A DNA stretch of 64,000 bases from Rutpela maculata (Eukaryota; Arthropoda; Insecta; Coleoptera; Cerambycidae). Positions 9,001-17,042 of this stretch are shown piece by piece. Position 1 is the first letter of the stretch. Every line of letters begins with the position of its first letter. The notes under the pieces are model-generated. The model did no database searches and was not told the origin of the DNA. It saw only the letters and a program-made list of their open reading frames with translations. The position numbers were made by a program, and so were the translations under genes. The stretch lies in contig OW386285.2 in assembly GCA_936432065.2 (NCBI GenBank), positions 181,508,088 to 181,572,087 on the forward strand. The letters run 5' to 3'.

Positions 9001-10074
9001 ATATTATTTAAAATTTCAAATTTATGAATATCATTTAATTTAACAGGAAAATCGATACCTTCAAAATTTAGCAATGTTCCGTAATGAGGATAGGATGATA
9101 CTTCATACGGAGGCCCATTGGCTGGAAAAATCGCAGCATTGACGGCATAAGCAAAACACTTGTCATCATTATTTTGAATATTTAAAACAGCTCTCTTATT
9201 TTCAATAAATTTAGGTAACCTAATGTATGAAGATGCAAATAATGGGTTGTATTTGTTGAGATTGACTTCAAGAAAACTAACGTGCTTCAGAGCCCATCCT
9301 AAAAAATAATTAATAGTCATGTAAAAAAAATAAGCTGCAGAAATCATACGATAAAATAAATTTGTTACACATACCTGAGTCTCGCTCTTGAAAGGTTGAT
9401 GCTTTCTCAATGATCTCTTCTTTGAACTCATTATACAGATTTAATACATTCAATGAGTGCGTCACAACTTTATTTTTAGTATTGAATGACTTTATATCTG
9501 ACATTTCTTTCTCCTCAATAACGTATAGCCCAAATAATTCCATATTAATTTTTAAGCTGAAGAATGTTTTAATATATGCCTCAATCACTGAGATAACTTT
9601 CATTTTTACTTCTTCCAAAAACTGGGTGATATCTGTGCACTGATTCTTTGTGGAAAAACGGTAGCTCGAAATTCGGTTCTTGAATGCGCTCTGAAGTTTT
9701 TCTACCCCATCTTCCACAATATTGATCACTTTCTTGTGAGATGAACTTTTTAAATGTCCCATTAATTTATTTTTAGGCATTTTTTCATAACATTGTGGGC
9801 AATTAATAATAACCTCCTGAGCTTTTATATGACCACCATCGGAGATGCGTAGATTTTCAGATTCCTTATTACATTTTTTAGCATGATACTGCACACCAGA
9901 TGGGCCAGGAAGATTTTGGGATTCCTTATTGTATTTTTTAGCCGGTGAATTGTTTAGTTTGATTCTTTTAGGGGCACTATGTGCCCTTATTTCTCTGTAG
10001 GGACAGCTTTCCCGACGATGACGTGACAAACTACTTTTTGATGAAAATTGTTTTCCACACTGAGGACACAGCAT
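6036..10074 (-). CDS. POLB: Polinton protein-primed DNA polymerase B, two exons, with N-terminal C2H2 fingers and one in-frame TAG
   Basis: It replicates the element by protein priming. Exon 1 (10074-9375) starts with a C2H2 finger (CPQCGKQF...HRRESC) and a second C2H2-like finger (CPQCYEKM...H), then the conserved N-terminal region (MELFGLYV, DIKSFNTKNKVV, EKASTFQERDS). Exon 2 (9298-6036) carries exonuclease motifs VYADFE (Exo I), FHNLTNYDSHLF (Exo II) and SDVLLLADIF (Exo III), palm motif A (LYLDATNMYGSSM), motif B (FKFLINSIFGKTMEN) and motif C (YTDTDSL). Splicing keeps the frame exactly: 700 + 3263 nt = 1321 codons. A TAG at 6473-6471 interrupts the C-terminal 144 codons, which remain open to 6036 (IEGFFGTGAKAYCVK). 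The truncated product keeps every catalytic motif but loses the thumb/C-terminal part. It is probably a dead or attenuated copy. Confidence 0.93.
9299..9374 (-). other. 76-bp spliceosomal intron in the polymerase gene
   Basis: On the minus strand the donor is CAG|GTATGT and the acceptor TTTTTTAG|GA. The exon junction restores Ser-Gly-Trp between FQERDS and WALKHVSF, the continuous order expected for Polinton polymerases. It is phase 1. Without splicing the upstream ORF ends at 9310. Confidence 0.88.
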
Positions 10075-11558
10075 TGTAGATTATAGTTTTACAAGGAACT
10101 ATATATTCGATATCAAATAACTGTATTTAAGAAATGTCTGATATTAATGAGTGAATCCATTACACATGTTTCTTTATATATCACCCCCCCTCCCCCCCCC
10201 CCCGCCCACCACAACCACCACTTAATTAATATAGTAATTTGAACTGAGGGGGGAAAACATGCTTTTATGGTAAAATTATTGTGTTGGTAATTTGAGTCTC
10301 CATAAATACTTTCAAGGTTTACAAAAAATTACTCAAAATTAATCAGCTAAAAATGTTTCTAGGGGATTGATAACAGTTTTGACATTATTCAAAATTGTTT
10401 CGAAATCAAAAATGTTTTCTGTAAAATAAAACGACTAAGCAAGCTTAATAATATTAATATTATTATTTAATATTAATACCTTAAATATCTTTCGAAAATC
10501 AATCTTAAAACCAAAAATGATCAATGAGATAGGATAGCAGTAGAATTAAATTTAAGTAGTGGAAAAATATTTTCAACTCCTAATATTGGTTTACAGATTT
10601 TGTACAGCAATATGACAGTTACAAATTAACAATTTCATCAACTAATAATGTGTCATATTTCTTTGTTTGGATAATTTCTTGAAAATTGCAGGGAGACAGT
10701 CTTCACACAAGTATGTTTTTGTGTATTCAATGTTTATATGATTATAGAGCTGGTCAAAAAATAGTTAAATCTGAAATGTGCAGTCCTCGAATTTTATTTG
10801 TTTATTTGTTTATATAAAAAATATTTAAAGAGAACTCTCTGCATTCTCATATTTTGCTGTGCAATCATCCTTTTCCCTACAAAAACTTGAATATTTAGTA
10901 ATAATAAACCCATGTAATATCTTTTTAATTATTTAATATGTTATAATTTGAACATTTTGTTAAATCACATATCAATAGACTTGCAACGTAATATAATACC
11001 GGAAAATATTCAATCACACCATAGGTGACTAACCTTGCCAACTTGCAATAATCAGTGATTTATGTATGTCATTAATTTAATGCAGTTTATTCAACTTGCA
11101 TACATTGCAGTTCATTTCACGCACACTTACTGTTTACCTATCTCCCTACCTACAATTTGTTTGGGGTGGAACTTTATTTAAAGTAAAATTCAGCTGTGAA
11201 TTTTAACAGTTCATTCTGTACTTTTGATTTTATTGTATTCCGCCGTGTTTTTTTTAATTTTTATTGTTTTTTATTTTGTTTCAATATTTTTTCAATCCTT
11301 GTTTTCTAATTTATTTTATTTAAGTAAGTTCGAGTAGTAGTATTTTTAAGTGTTAGTTTATTATATTTGCGTCATTTTTCTGTTTTTTTATTTTTTTTAA
11401 TTTTTGTTTTTTAATTAGTTTGTTCGTAAGTTATTTTTAAGTGTTAATTTATTATTTTAAGTGTTAGTTTTTTTTAAATAGACTTAAATTTAATTCGCCG
11501 CGTTTTCGTGCTCCGCGCTTCACGTTTATATTTCTGCTTGTTTCCTGCTGAAAATAAG
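10075..11558. other. non-coding 1.5-kb gap inside the Polinton
   Basis: No ORF is worth calling. Visible: a TATA-like ATATATAG on the minus strand about 25-30 bp before the polymerase start (10095-10108), a C-run interrupted by single T and G (about 10183-10206), a partial echo of the 5.4-kb tandem repeat near 11083-11115, and a strongly T-rich stretch (11240-11480) with repeated AAGTGTTA motifs just before the next gene. The T-rich part may contain an untranslated exon or intron of that gene; a poly-T/AAATAG acceptor-like site lies near 11470-11482. Confidence 0.5.
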
Positions 11559-12249
11559 ATGTCTGCTGGAGATGTGTTCTACCCAAGAGGCCTAGGGGGC
11601 CAAGAAGACGATCAGTTTTCCGACTGCTCCTTTGAGGAGGAGATGGCTCAGTTAATGAACTGGGAGCGGTCGGCTAGAAGCATCGGATCCGGCATCGAGA
11701 TTCTGGCCGGATCTTTCACGGACCTCAGGCCTATTGGGGCGCCATCGAGACCACAACAGCCAGGTACTGATTCTTCGGTATTGAATAATTGGATATCTAA
11801 CTTTCTTTTTCCTTATAGTTTTGCCAAAATCAGATGTGGGGAGGAGCGCAGCGGTGTCGTCCTTCGGAGAGGAACTGACTGGGACCACAACAGATGATAC
11901 ATCTCCGAGGACGGTGCAGCGAGAGGCTGAGGGAGAGGCTCTTCTCCAATTTGAAATGGACGGGTGGCTGGACCTTGTGCGGTGCGACGTCGCGAAGCAG
12001 GAGGCGGCAGTGAACAATGAAAGAGAAAAATTTAAACGTGAAGTGCGGGGGTGCATGGTGAAAAGGGCGAATAAGTACTCTCACAAACTGAAACTATCAA
12101 AATCAAAAATGCTCCAGCATCTGCACCGACTTCGCCACCGGCAGCAACTTATTGCTGAAGAAGCCGATACGGTAGAGGCGAAAGTCGGTGTAGTTGACGT
12201 GGAGCTCAAAAAGTGCCACGCCTTTATGGCCAATATGCCATTTGATTGA
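11559..12249 (+). CDS. unknown 211-aa protein, two exons, coiled-coil C-terminus, GC-richer than its surroundings
   Basis: Not recognised. An ATG at 11559 opens exon 1 (11559-11763: MSAGDVFYPRGLGG, acidic DDQFSDCSFEEEMAQ). A 55-bp intron (11764-11818) has CAG|GTACTG and CCTTATAG borders. Exon 2 runs from 11819 to 12249. The two exons total 636 nt, exactly 212 codons. The N-terminal half is acidic and Ser/Thr/Pro-rich. From about residue 100 the protein is helical and charged (EAAVNNEREKFKREV, HKLKLSKSKMLQHLHRLRHR, QQLIAEEADTVEAKV), probably a coiled coil. Coding GC is clearly above the AT-rich neighbours. A polyadenylation signal AATAAA lies near 12360. It is not a standard Polinton gene; an acquired gene or a capsid/core accessory are both possible. 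Confidence 0.65.
11764..11818 (+). other. 55-bp intron of the 211-aa gene
   Basis: Donor CAG|GTACTG, pyrimidine-rich TTTCTTTTTCCTTATAG acceptor, phase 1. Removing it joins two open frames that otherwise overlap out of frame. Confidence 0.7.
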
Positions 12250-12680
12250 ACTGTAGCATAGTGTAGGTTAGTGATTAGTTTAGTTTAGTTTTATTTAATT
12301 TTTAGTCTGTTGTAAATTTAAGGTGTTTTTTTTTGTAGTTTCAAAAATATGTTTTTTTAATAAATTTTTTTAAGTTATATTCTCTTTTATTATTTTATAT
12401 AGTATTCGTGAGTTATATATACAATTTGGGGGGGGGTTAATTTGTGAAATGTTGGTAGAATGAAGTTGAAGAAATAAATTATTCTTCAAATTTGAAAAAA
12501 TCACTGCTTGAAGTATAACTATAGAACTGAATGATGAGGAAAAGTGGATAATTTGAAAAATATTGAAACAAATTATTTATTATTAAGGCATTTATTATAA
12601 ATTACACTCTATGTTACATTCATAAATATACAGATGCTTATTGCATACATACATAAATTATGTTATAAAATATCAACAGA
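12250..12680. other. 3' flank of the 211-aa gene
   Basis: The sequence has TAGTTTAGTTTAG-like repeats, a T-run, an AATAAA at about 12360 and a G9 run near 12428-12436. No gene is visible. Confidence 0.45.
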
Positions 12681-12812
12681 TCAGGCAGCGTGTGCCCTTC
12701 TATCACTTAGATCACAATTGCTACAAACAGTATATATTTTATTATCCATGGGTGCATTATATTCTTCTAAAACACTTTTACATCTGAGACAAATCCATGT
12801 ACAAACAGGCAT
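12681..12812 (-). CDS. 43-codon Cys-rich ORF next to the BIR gene
   Basis: The ATG-initiated frame MPVCTWICLRCKSVL...YTVCSNCDLSDRRAHAA has a CX3CX2C cluster followed 18 residues later by CX2C. This spacing could bind zinc. The frame stays open upstream to about 12850 with another Cys (YVCTNILDIM). It lies just downstream of the BIR gene on the same strand but in another frame. It may be a separate micro-protein, a second exon of the BIR gene, or its C-terminal region after a frameshift. No AG acceptor is obvious in the short gap, so I list it separately. Confidence 0.4.
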   Translation of the reverse strand: MPVCTWICLRCKSVLEEYNAPMDNKIYTVCSNCDLSDRRAHAA

Positions 12813-12850
12813 AATATCCAGTATATTGGTACATACGTATATATTGTATT

Positions 12851-13297
12851 TTATAAATGTATGTTAAGTATCATAAACATATAGATACTTATTACATGCA
12901 AGCTTATGGTCACAAGCCACGTGAAACCTCTTCTAAAACCAACCATATGATTTTTTGTTATACATGTGTGCTCCTTTATATTTTGCAGCAATAGGCTTCT
13001 CATTAATTTTGCATAAGAACAATCTGCTGAATATTTCAAGTGTTCATTTATAGGTATGTCACACGCCTCCCATCTATAAATCTCGACTCCACAACAAAAA
13101 CAGCTGACTACATCATGGCAGCCACTGTAATAAAATCCTGCTAGAGCAAGTTCTGATGGTTCCACAGTACCATTCCATTTTTCAAATGATAATAAACGTT
13201 CATCGAAAGACTTATATATTACTGGATTATTTGATACAATTGGAAAATCTATCATGGAATTATTTTTATTGTAAAATTTGGATGCCATTTTCTGCAT
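12851..13297 (-). CDS. BIR-domain (IAP-like) protein carried by the Polinton
   Basis: A single BIR domain is readable at about residues 30-100: SFDERLLSFEKWNG, LALAGFYYSGCHDVVSCFCC, IYRWEACDIPINEHLKYSADC. The zinc ligands CxxC (CFCC), H (NEHL) and C (ADC) are all present, as is the GFYYSG turn. In IAP and baculovirus IAP proteins this fold binds IBM tetrapeptides of pro-apoptotic proteins or caspases. No RING follows in this frame. The last ~45 residues (GFTWLVTISLHVISIYMF) are hydrophobic and may be read-through after a lost splice site or frameshift. The gene lies on the minus strand upstream of the protease/PLA2-like genes. It is best seen as captured anti-apoptotic cargo; activity is inference. 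Confidence 0.88.
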   Translation of the reverse strand: MQKMASKFYNKNNSMIDFPIVSNNPVIYKSFDERLLSFEKWNGTVEPSELALAGFYYSGCHDVVSCFCCGVEIYRWEACDIPINEHLKYSADCSYAKLMRSLLLQNIKEHTCITKNHMVGFRRGFTWLVTISLHVISIYMFMILNIHL

Positions 13298-13467
13298 GAT
13301 ATCAAAAGAATTGTAAATTTGTTATATCACAATTAATTTAGGGATCCTCACCGCTCACCACTCACTGAGAAATGCATGGTAGGTGGCTATTCTACTCTTT
13401 TTCCCCTATGAATTAATGATCTACGATGAGATCAGGTGGAGATCACCTCCCACCATCAAACAATCTG
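13298..13467. other. intergenic spacer between BIR and protease genes
   Basis: Short AT-rich spacer holding the BIR gene 5' flank and the protease 3' flank. A short repeat GATGAGATCAGGTGGAGATCACCT lies near 13421-13447. No gene is seen. Confidence 0.4.
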
Positions 13468-13803
13468 CTATTTATATTGATTATACAAAAAAAATAAACA
13501 TAAATGTCCACAGATATATGAATTATAATTTTGCACAGAGTCATAATTATATCTGATTGTATTCAAGCTGCCGTCACTTAAAAAATATTTTATTAATTCT
13601 TCTGGAGGTCTTAAATTTCCATAACTGTCAAAATAAATTATTTCTTTGTTTTTCTTGGCGTACGCTACCCAGTGAGTGCCCTCTCCATCATTCGTATCTA
13701 GATTTATTATACCAGTTTCATTCTTCTTTATTTTTTTGGGAAGCGTATCTCTCATAAATATATCGCGAAAATGAGGAATTTTAAGCATTTTCGAATATTT
13801 CAT
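13468..13803 (-). CDS. PRO: Polinton adenain-like cysteine protease
   Basis: The catalytic sites are legible: His in GEGTHWVAY, Asp in IIYFDSYGNLRPP and Cys in SYICGHLCLFFLY. This is the order and spacing of adenovirus-type (C5/Ulp1-like) proteases. The N-terminal block KYSKMLKIPHFRDIFMRDTLP matches Polinton homologues. The enzyme should mature capsid proteins during assembly. The annotated ATG (13803) gives only 111 aa. The same frame is open upstream without an ATG (TNLDLM), so the true start may lie further up or be lost. That open stretch approaches the end of the PLA2-like gene, suggesting the two are expressed together. Confidence 0.88.
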   Translation of the reverse strand: MKYSKMLKIPHFRDIFMRDTLPKKIKKNETGIINLDTNDGEGTHWVAYAKKNKEIIYFDSYGNLRPPEELIKYFLSDGSLNTIRYNYDSVQNYNSYICGHLCLFFLYNQYK

Positions 13804-13838
13804 TAGATCTAAATTAGTGAGTGGTCGGTGAGGCAGCT

Positions 13839-14576
13839 TTATTGGGAGTTTTTTGGATAAGTTTTCAAATATAGTCCAGAGCCTTTTTTATAAGGACCCA
13901 AGTATAAACCTTTCCCTTTTGTGGCTTGCTCCAATGCTAAATTATGTCTCTTCTGTTCAGCAACCTGTTCACGATTTGACTTAGCGTCATTAACTGCTTT
14001 TGCAATGCCAGCTGCACCTCCTCCTATAGCTCCTAGTGCCCCCAAAAGAGGCAACAAAAGTGGTAGAAATCCACCTATTTTTGGGGTATCTAGAATTCTT
14101 CTCCTCCGCTTCTTTGATTTTGTTTTTCTCTTTACACCAACTTTTACATTTATTTGTCCACCTTTCTTCTTTGAGGCGTGACTTCTTCCACGTTTAAGAC
14201 CCATTCCCAACTTACTTTTTAATTTCATCACCCCACCGACTCCCAACGCGGCAACTTTTTCACCAAACCCTGAGTCGGCTGCTTTTAAACGTTTAAGTGC
14301 AACTTCAGCTAATTCTCTGTCAGCCTGATTTCTTCCTTCCACGTCTTGAAATTTAGAATATGCTATATCGCGTTCTTTGCACGCCTCATCCAATGGATTA
14401 ATTCCTTTATCACCTCTTTGTAATCGCTTTGAAAGTTTAGTTCCAGGCCCACAATAATTATAACCAGGTAAATGCAATTCTACTGGGAGCTTATTAATTA
14501 TTTTATTAAGCAGACCACATCCTCTCTTCTTAGCGTTTTCAGCTTTACTGGATGGAGAACTCTTTCTTCTAACCAT
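13839..14576 (-). CDS. Polinton minor virion protein with parvovirus-type PLA2-like domain; catalytic His replaced
   Basis: The start at 14576 (MVRRKSSPSSKAE) is preferred; a frame-open extension upstream overlaps the TATA region. Residues ~30-75 resemble the phospholipase A2 domain of parvovirus VP1: a Ca-loop-like LPGYNYCGPGTKL, then NPLDEACKERDIAYSKF. The family's His-Asp dyad reads Arg-Asp here (ERD, codon CGC, one base from CAC), so enzymatic activity is doubtful. The middle is highly basic (LKRGRSH, RKTKSKKRRRR), like adenovirus core proteins. A Gly/Ala/Leu-rich hydrophobic stretch (GGFLPLLLPLLGALGAIGGG) follows, and two GLYL repeats end the protein. Likely role: membrane or endosome interaction and DNA packing in the virion. 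It is divergent to the packaging ATPase. Confidence 0.85.
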   Translation of the reverse strand: MVRRKSSPSSKAENAKKRGCGLLNKIINKLPVELHLPGYNYCGPGTKLSKRLQRGDKGINPLDEACKERDIAYSKFQDVEGRNQADRELAEVALKRLKAADSGFGEKVAALGVGGVMKLKSKLGMGLKRGRSHASKKKGGQINVKVGVKRKTKSKKRRRRILDTPKIGGFLPLLLPLLGALGAIGGGAAGIAKAVNDAKSNREQVAEQKRHNLALEQATKGKGLYLGPYKKGSGLYLKTYPKNSQ

Positions 14577-14718
14577 TATAACGTAAATGGTGTAAACAAA
14601 TGAAACATGTTTGCTAGGTACCCTTATATATATAGGTAGGATGCGATGTCCAGTCAGTTTGCTATAGTTCTTATCGTAATGAAATTCCACCTCAGGTATT
14701 AATTAGTAGCAGCTTGAA
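14577..14718. promoter_or_regulatory. divergent promoter between PLA2-like and ATPase genes
   Basis: On the minus strand TATATATAAGG (about 14623-14634) lies about 50 bp before the preferred PLA2-like start. No clear TATA is seen for the + strand ATPase gene. The region is 142 bp and separates two divergent late-type genes. Confidence 0.5.
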
Positions 14719-15333
14719 ATGAAGATTCATCAGCAAGAAACGGTTCTACCAATAGCAGATCATGATCACGTTTCCATGACCAGCACGATTCAAAAGCATG
14801 GTATTTTATTTGGTGGACAATCGAAACGAGGACTTTTGGTTGGAAGCTCTGGATGTGGAAAGACAAATGTAATGCTCAGTTTGTTAGAACATCCCAATGG
14901 TTTACGTTTTGAAAATATATATTTATATTCTAAGTCCCTATCTCAACCAAAATATGAGTACTTAAGAATGCTAATGGAACCTGTGAATGAAATTGGATAT
15001 TTCGAATATAACGATGGTGATGCAGTAATACCTCCAGAAGAAATAAAACCGAATTCAGTGATAATATTCGATGATTTAGCTTCTTGTAATCAAAATATCA
15101 TTAAAAGTTATTTTTGTTTTGGACGTCATAAAAACACTGATTGTTTTTATCTATGTCAGACATACAGTGCCATTCCAAAACAATTGTGTAGAGATAATGC
15201 TAACCTTATTGTGATATTCCCTCAGGATATGACCAATTTAAAACATATTTATGATGATCATGTAAATGTGGATATGTGTTTTCAAGATTTCAGAGAGCTC
15301 TGTGCATTTTGTTGGAAAGATAAATATGGATAG
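14719..15333 (+). CDS. ATP: Polinton genome-packaging ATPase (FtsK/HerA type), C-terminal frameshift
   Basis: Walker A is GSSGCGKTN (residues ~43-50) and Walker B is VIIFDDLAS (~115). A sensor-like CQTYSAIPKQL block follows. The length (204 aa) is close to Polinton packaging ATPases, which pump DNA into the capsid. The frame ends in TAG at 15331-15333 right after CAFCWKDKYG. The typical C-terminal tail (GKHRKGFDKFI) is present one frame over at 15339-15398 and ends in its own TAA, so a small indel near 15330-15339 has cut off about 20 residues. The tail region also contains the TATA box of the next gene. Confidence 0.92.
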   Translation: MKIHQQETVLPIADHDHVSMTSTIQKHGILFGGQSKRGLLVGSSGCGKTNVMLSLLEHPNGLRFENIYLYSKSLSQPKYEYLRMLMEPVNEIGYFEYNDGDAVIPPEEIKPNSVIIFDDLASCNQNIIKSYFCFGRHKNTDCFYLCQTYSAIPKQLCRDNANLIVIFPQDMTNLKHIYDDHVNVDMCFQDFRELCAFCWKDKYG

Positions 15334-15391
15334 ATAAAGATTGCGCTATTAACTCTGGAAAGCATCGAAAAGGATTCGATAAATTCATTCA

Positions 15392-15423
15392 TATATAAAG
15401 TTAAAACACTGAATGATATCAGT
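15392..15423 (+). promoter_or_regulatory. TATA + TCAGT initiator core promoter
   Basis: TATATAA at 15392-15398 and the arthropod initiator TCAGT at 15419-15423 are 27 bp apart. The ATG at 15432 follows after a leader of about 10 nt. The TATA overlaps the stop of the shifted ATPase tail. Confidence 0.65.
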
Positions 15424-15431
15424 CAGTAATC

Positions 15432-16556
15432 ATGGATAACCGATTAGCAGTACAACTATTAAAAACAAGAGAGGCGCTGAAACAAAAATATAAAAGTTTG
15501 AAAAGAGATATTGACAACTCACAGTCCCAGTTAGAGAAAACTTACAAGCCAATTACTCAACCTCTTAAAGATTTGGTGTCAACTCTAATTAAAACGGAAA
15601 GTGCTTTGCCAAAACCTTATTTGAAAAAGGAGCTAAAAGAAGAAATTAACCGTGAAAGTTTAAACACTCGATCAATTGGTCAAACTCCTCTTGAATATTA
15701 CAATACCGCAGGACCTGTTTACTTGGAGGATGAAACGTTTCAGTATGATCCAACCCAAGTAAGACCTGAAATCGCTGGAAGTTTCTTTGATGAAACTTTT
15801 CCAGCGACGATAGCAGATACATCTACAGCGGCCGAGCATGAAAAGAATTTACAACAATTTAAAAAACCTTTACCGCGAGCGTATATAGAAGGTAAACTTG
15901 AGGATGTAAAAAATGAATATGACGATACCTTCGGTGTTTACTTCGACCCATTTGCGAAAAAATATGCGATTGGTGATGCAACTATTGACTTTGATGGAGC
16001 CGACTTTATCATTAACGGTCAATTTAAATACATAGGTACACCGGGATTGTATGAATTAATGTTTAAAAAGCATCCTGCGGGTTATCGACCGACTGATATA
16101 GATCAGTACACTGATATAATTAGAAAGACTAATGCTCATTACCTAGGTTACGATCCGGAGAAAGGCCTATCTACATCGAATTCATTTAAATTTATAGATA
16201 TTATTAAACCAAGAGTTACGAACTTATATTCGCTGACTCAAGAAAGGAACAATAAGAAAACCAGTACCTCAAATAAATCAGCATCATCGATACCCGCTAC
16301 GGTGCAAAGATCGAGATCTAGTTCTCTTCCTACATCGCAAACGATGAAAACAAGGAGTCAAAACAAGAGAGGAGGAAATCTAACAATGATGGAATTCAAT
16401 AATAAGCAGGTTGAATATAAGCATTTTGATGACTATAATGAAATTGTAGATCGTTTAAGACTCCTGATAGCGTCACAACTAGCAGGGAATAATGGACATA
16501 ATAATGAAATAATTTCAATAATAGAACAATTGAGGGAAGCTAAAATAATACGATAA
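15432..16556 (+). CDS. conserved Polinton protein of unknown function (DUF8207-like), 374 aa
   Basis: The N-terminus is charged and helical (TREALKQKYKSLKRDIDNSQSQLEKTYK), probably a coiled coil. Residues ~165-255 hold the conserved globular block: DTFGVYFDPFAKKYAIGD, TIDFDGADFIINGQFKYIGTPGLYELMFKK, TNAHYLGYDPEKG. I recall this block as the domain annotated DUF8207 in arthropod Polinton and adintovirus proteins; the name is from memory. A Ser/Thr/Arg-rich linker (TSTSNKSASSIPATVQRSRS) precedes a short helical tail. The ORF is intact, has its own TATA/Inr, and lies between the packaging ATPase and the integrase. A virion or assembly function is plausible, but no catalytic motif is visible. Confidence 0.75.
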   Translation: MDNRLAVQLLKTREALKQKYKSLKRDIDNSQSQLEKTYKPITQPLKDLVSTLIKTESALPKPYLKKELKEEINRESLNTRSIGQTPLEYYNTAGPVYLEDETFQYDPTQVRPEIAGSFFDETFPATIADTSTAAEHEKNLQQFKKPLPRAYIEGKLEDVKNEYDDTFGVYFDPFAKKYAIGDATIDFDGADFIINGQFKYIGTPGLYELMFKKHPAGYRPTDIDQYTDIIRKTNAHYLGYDPEKGLSTSNSFKFIDIIKPRVTNLYSLTQERNNKKTSTSNKSASSIPATVQRSRSSSLPTSQTMKTRSQNKRGGNLTMMEFNNKQVEYKHFDDYNEIVDRLRLLIASQLAGNNGHNNEIISIIEQLREAKIIR

Positions 16557-16613
16557 ATAGTATGTGTGGAAAGTTAGAGCCTCATTAAGTGTAAAACTTT
16601 AGGTCTGTTAACC

Positions 16614-17042
16614 ATGCCAATTGATAAATTTGGAAGGCACATGTTGAGGGAAAGAATAACTCCATATTCTGCACCAACTCCCCCTTCACCCATCTTAACC
16701 TCACCCCCAAGAACATCACCTTTTTACATTTGCGAGCCCTCTTCATATCATAGCAAATGTATTATAAATGTGCGAGGTCGTGTACAGAAATCTAAAAGTA
16801 TAAATTTCTACACATTAGAAAATACTACAACAGAATACAAAATCCTTTTATCTGGTAGAGTTGAAAATATAGAGGTTTCACCTGTCGATACCACAGTTTT
16901 CTTGAACACGAAAGAAGTTTTACCAGAAAAACTTGTGGGGGAAATCATAAATATTGAAGATAAGTTTATGTTCTATGCAAAGAATAAAGATCCGCTATAT
17001 GTTCAAATTGTTCTGCAGTGCCCGCTGACCAAGGATGACTAA
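16614..17042 (+). CDS. conserved small Polinton protein, Pro-rich N-terminus, beta-rich body
   Basis: Not assigned to a named family. It starts MPIDKFGRHMLRERI. A Pro/Ser/Thr-rich stretch follows (PYSAPTPPSPILTSPPRTSP). From residue ~45 it is beta-rich (CIINVRGRVQKSKSINFYTLE, KILLSGRVENIEVSPVDTTVFLN, LYVQIVLQCPL). That layout (flexible Pro-rich stem plus small beta domain) resembles virion spike or fibre proteins, but this is structural guesswork. The ORF is intact. Its last codons overlap the integrase start by 8 bp (17035-17042), which points to a shared transcript. Confidence 0.65.
   Translation: MPIDKFGRHMLRERITPYSAPTPPSPILTSPPRTSPFYICEPSSYHSKCIINVRGRVQKSKSINFYTLENTTTEYKILLSGRVENIEVSPVDTTVFLNTKEVLPEKLVGEIINIEDKFMFYAKNKDPLYVQIVLQCPLTKDD

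Noticed and set aside
13839..14690. 38-residue N-terminal extension of the PLA2-like protein
   Set aside because: It crosses a TATATATAAGG promoter-like motif. The ATG at 14576 begins a basic N-terminus that fits the family better.
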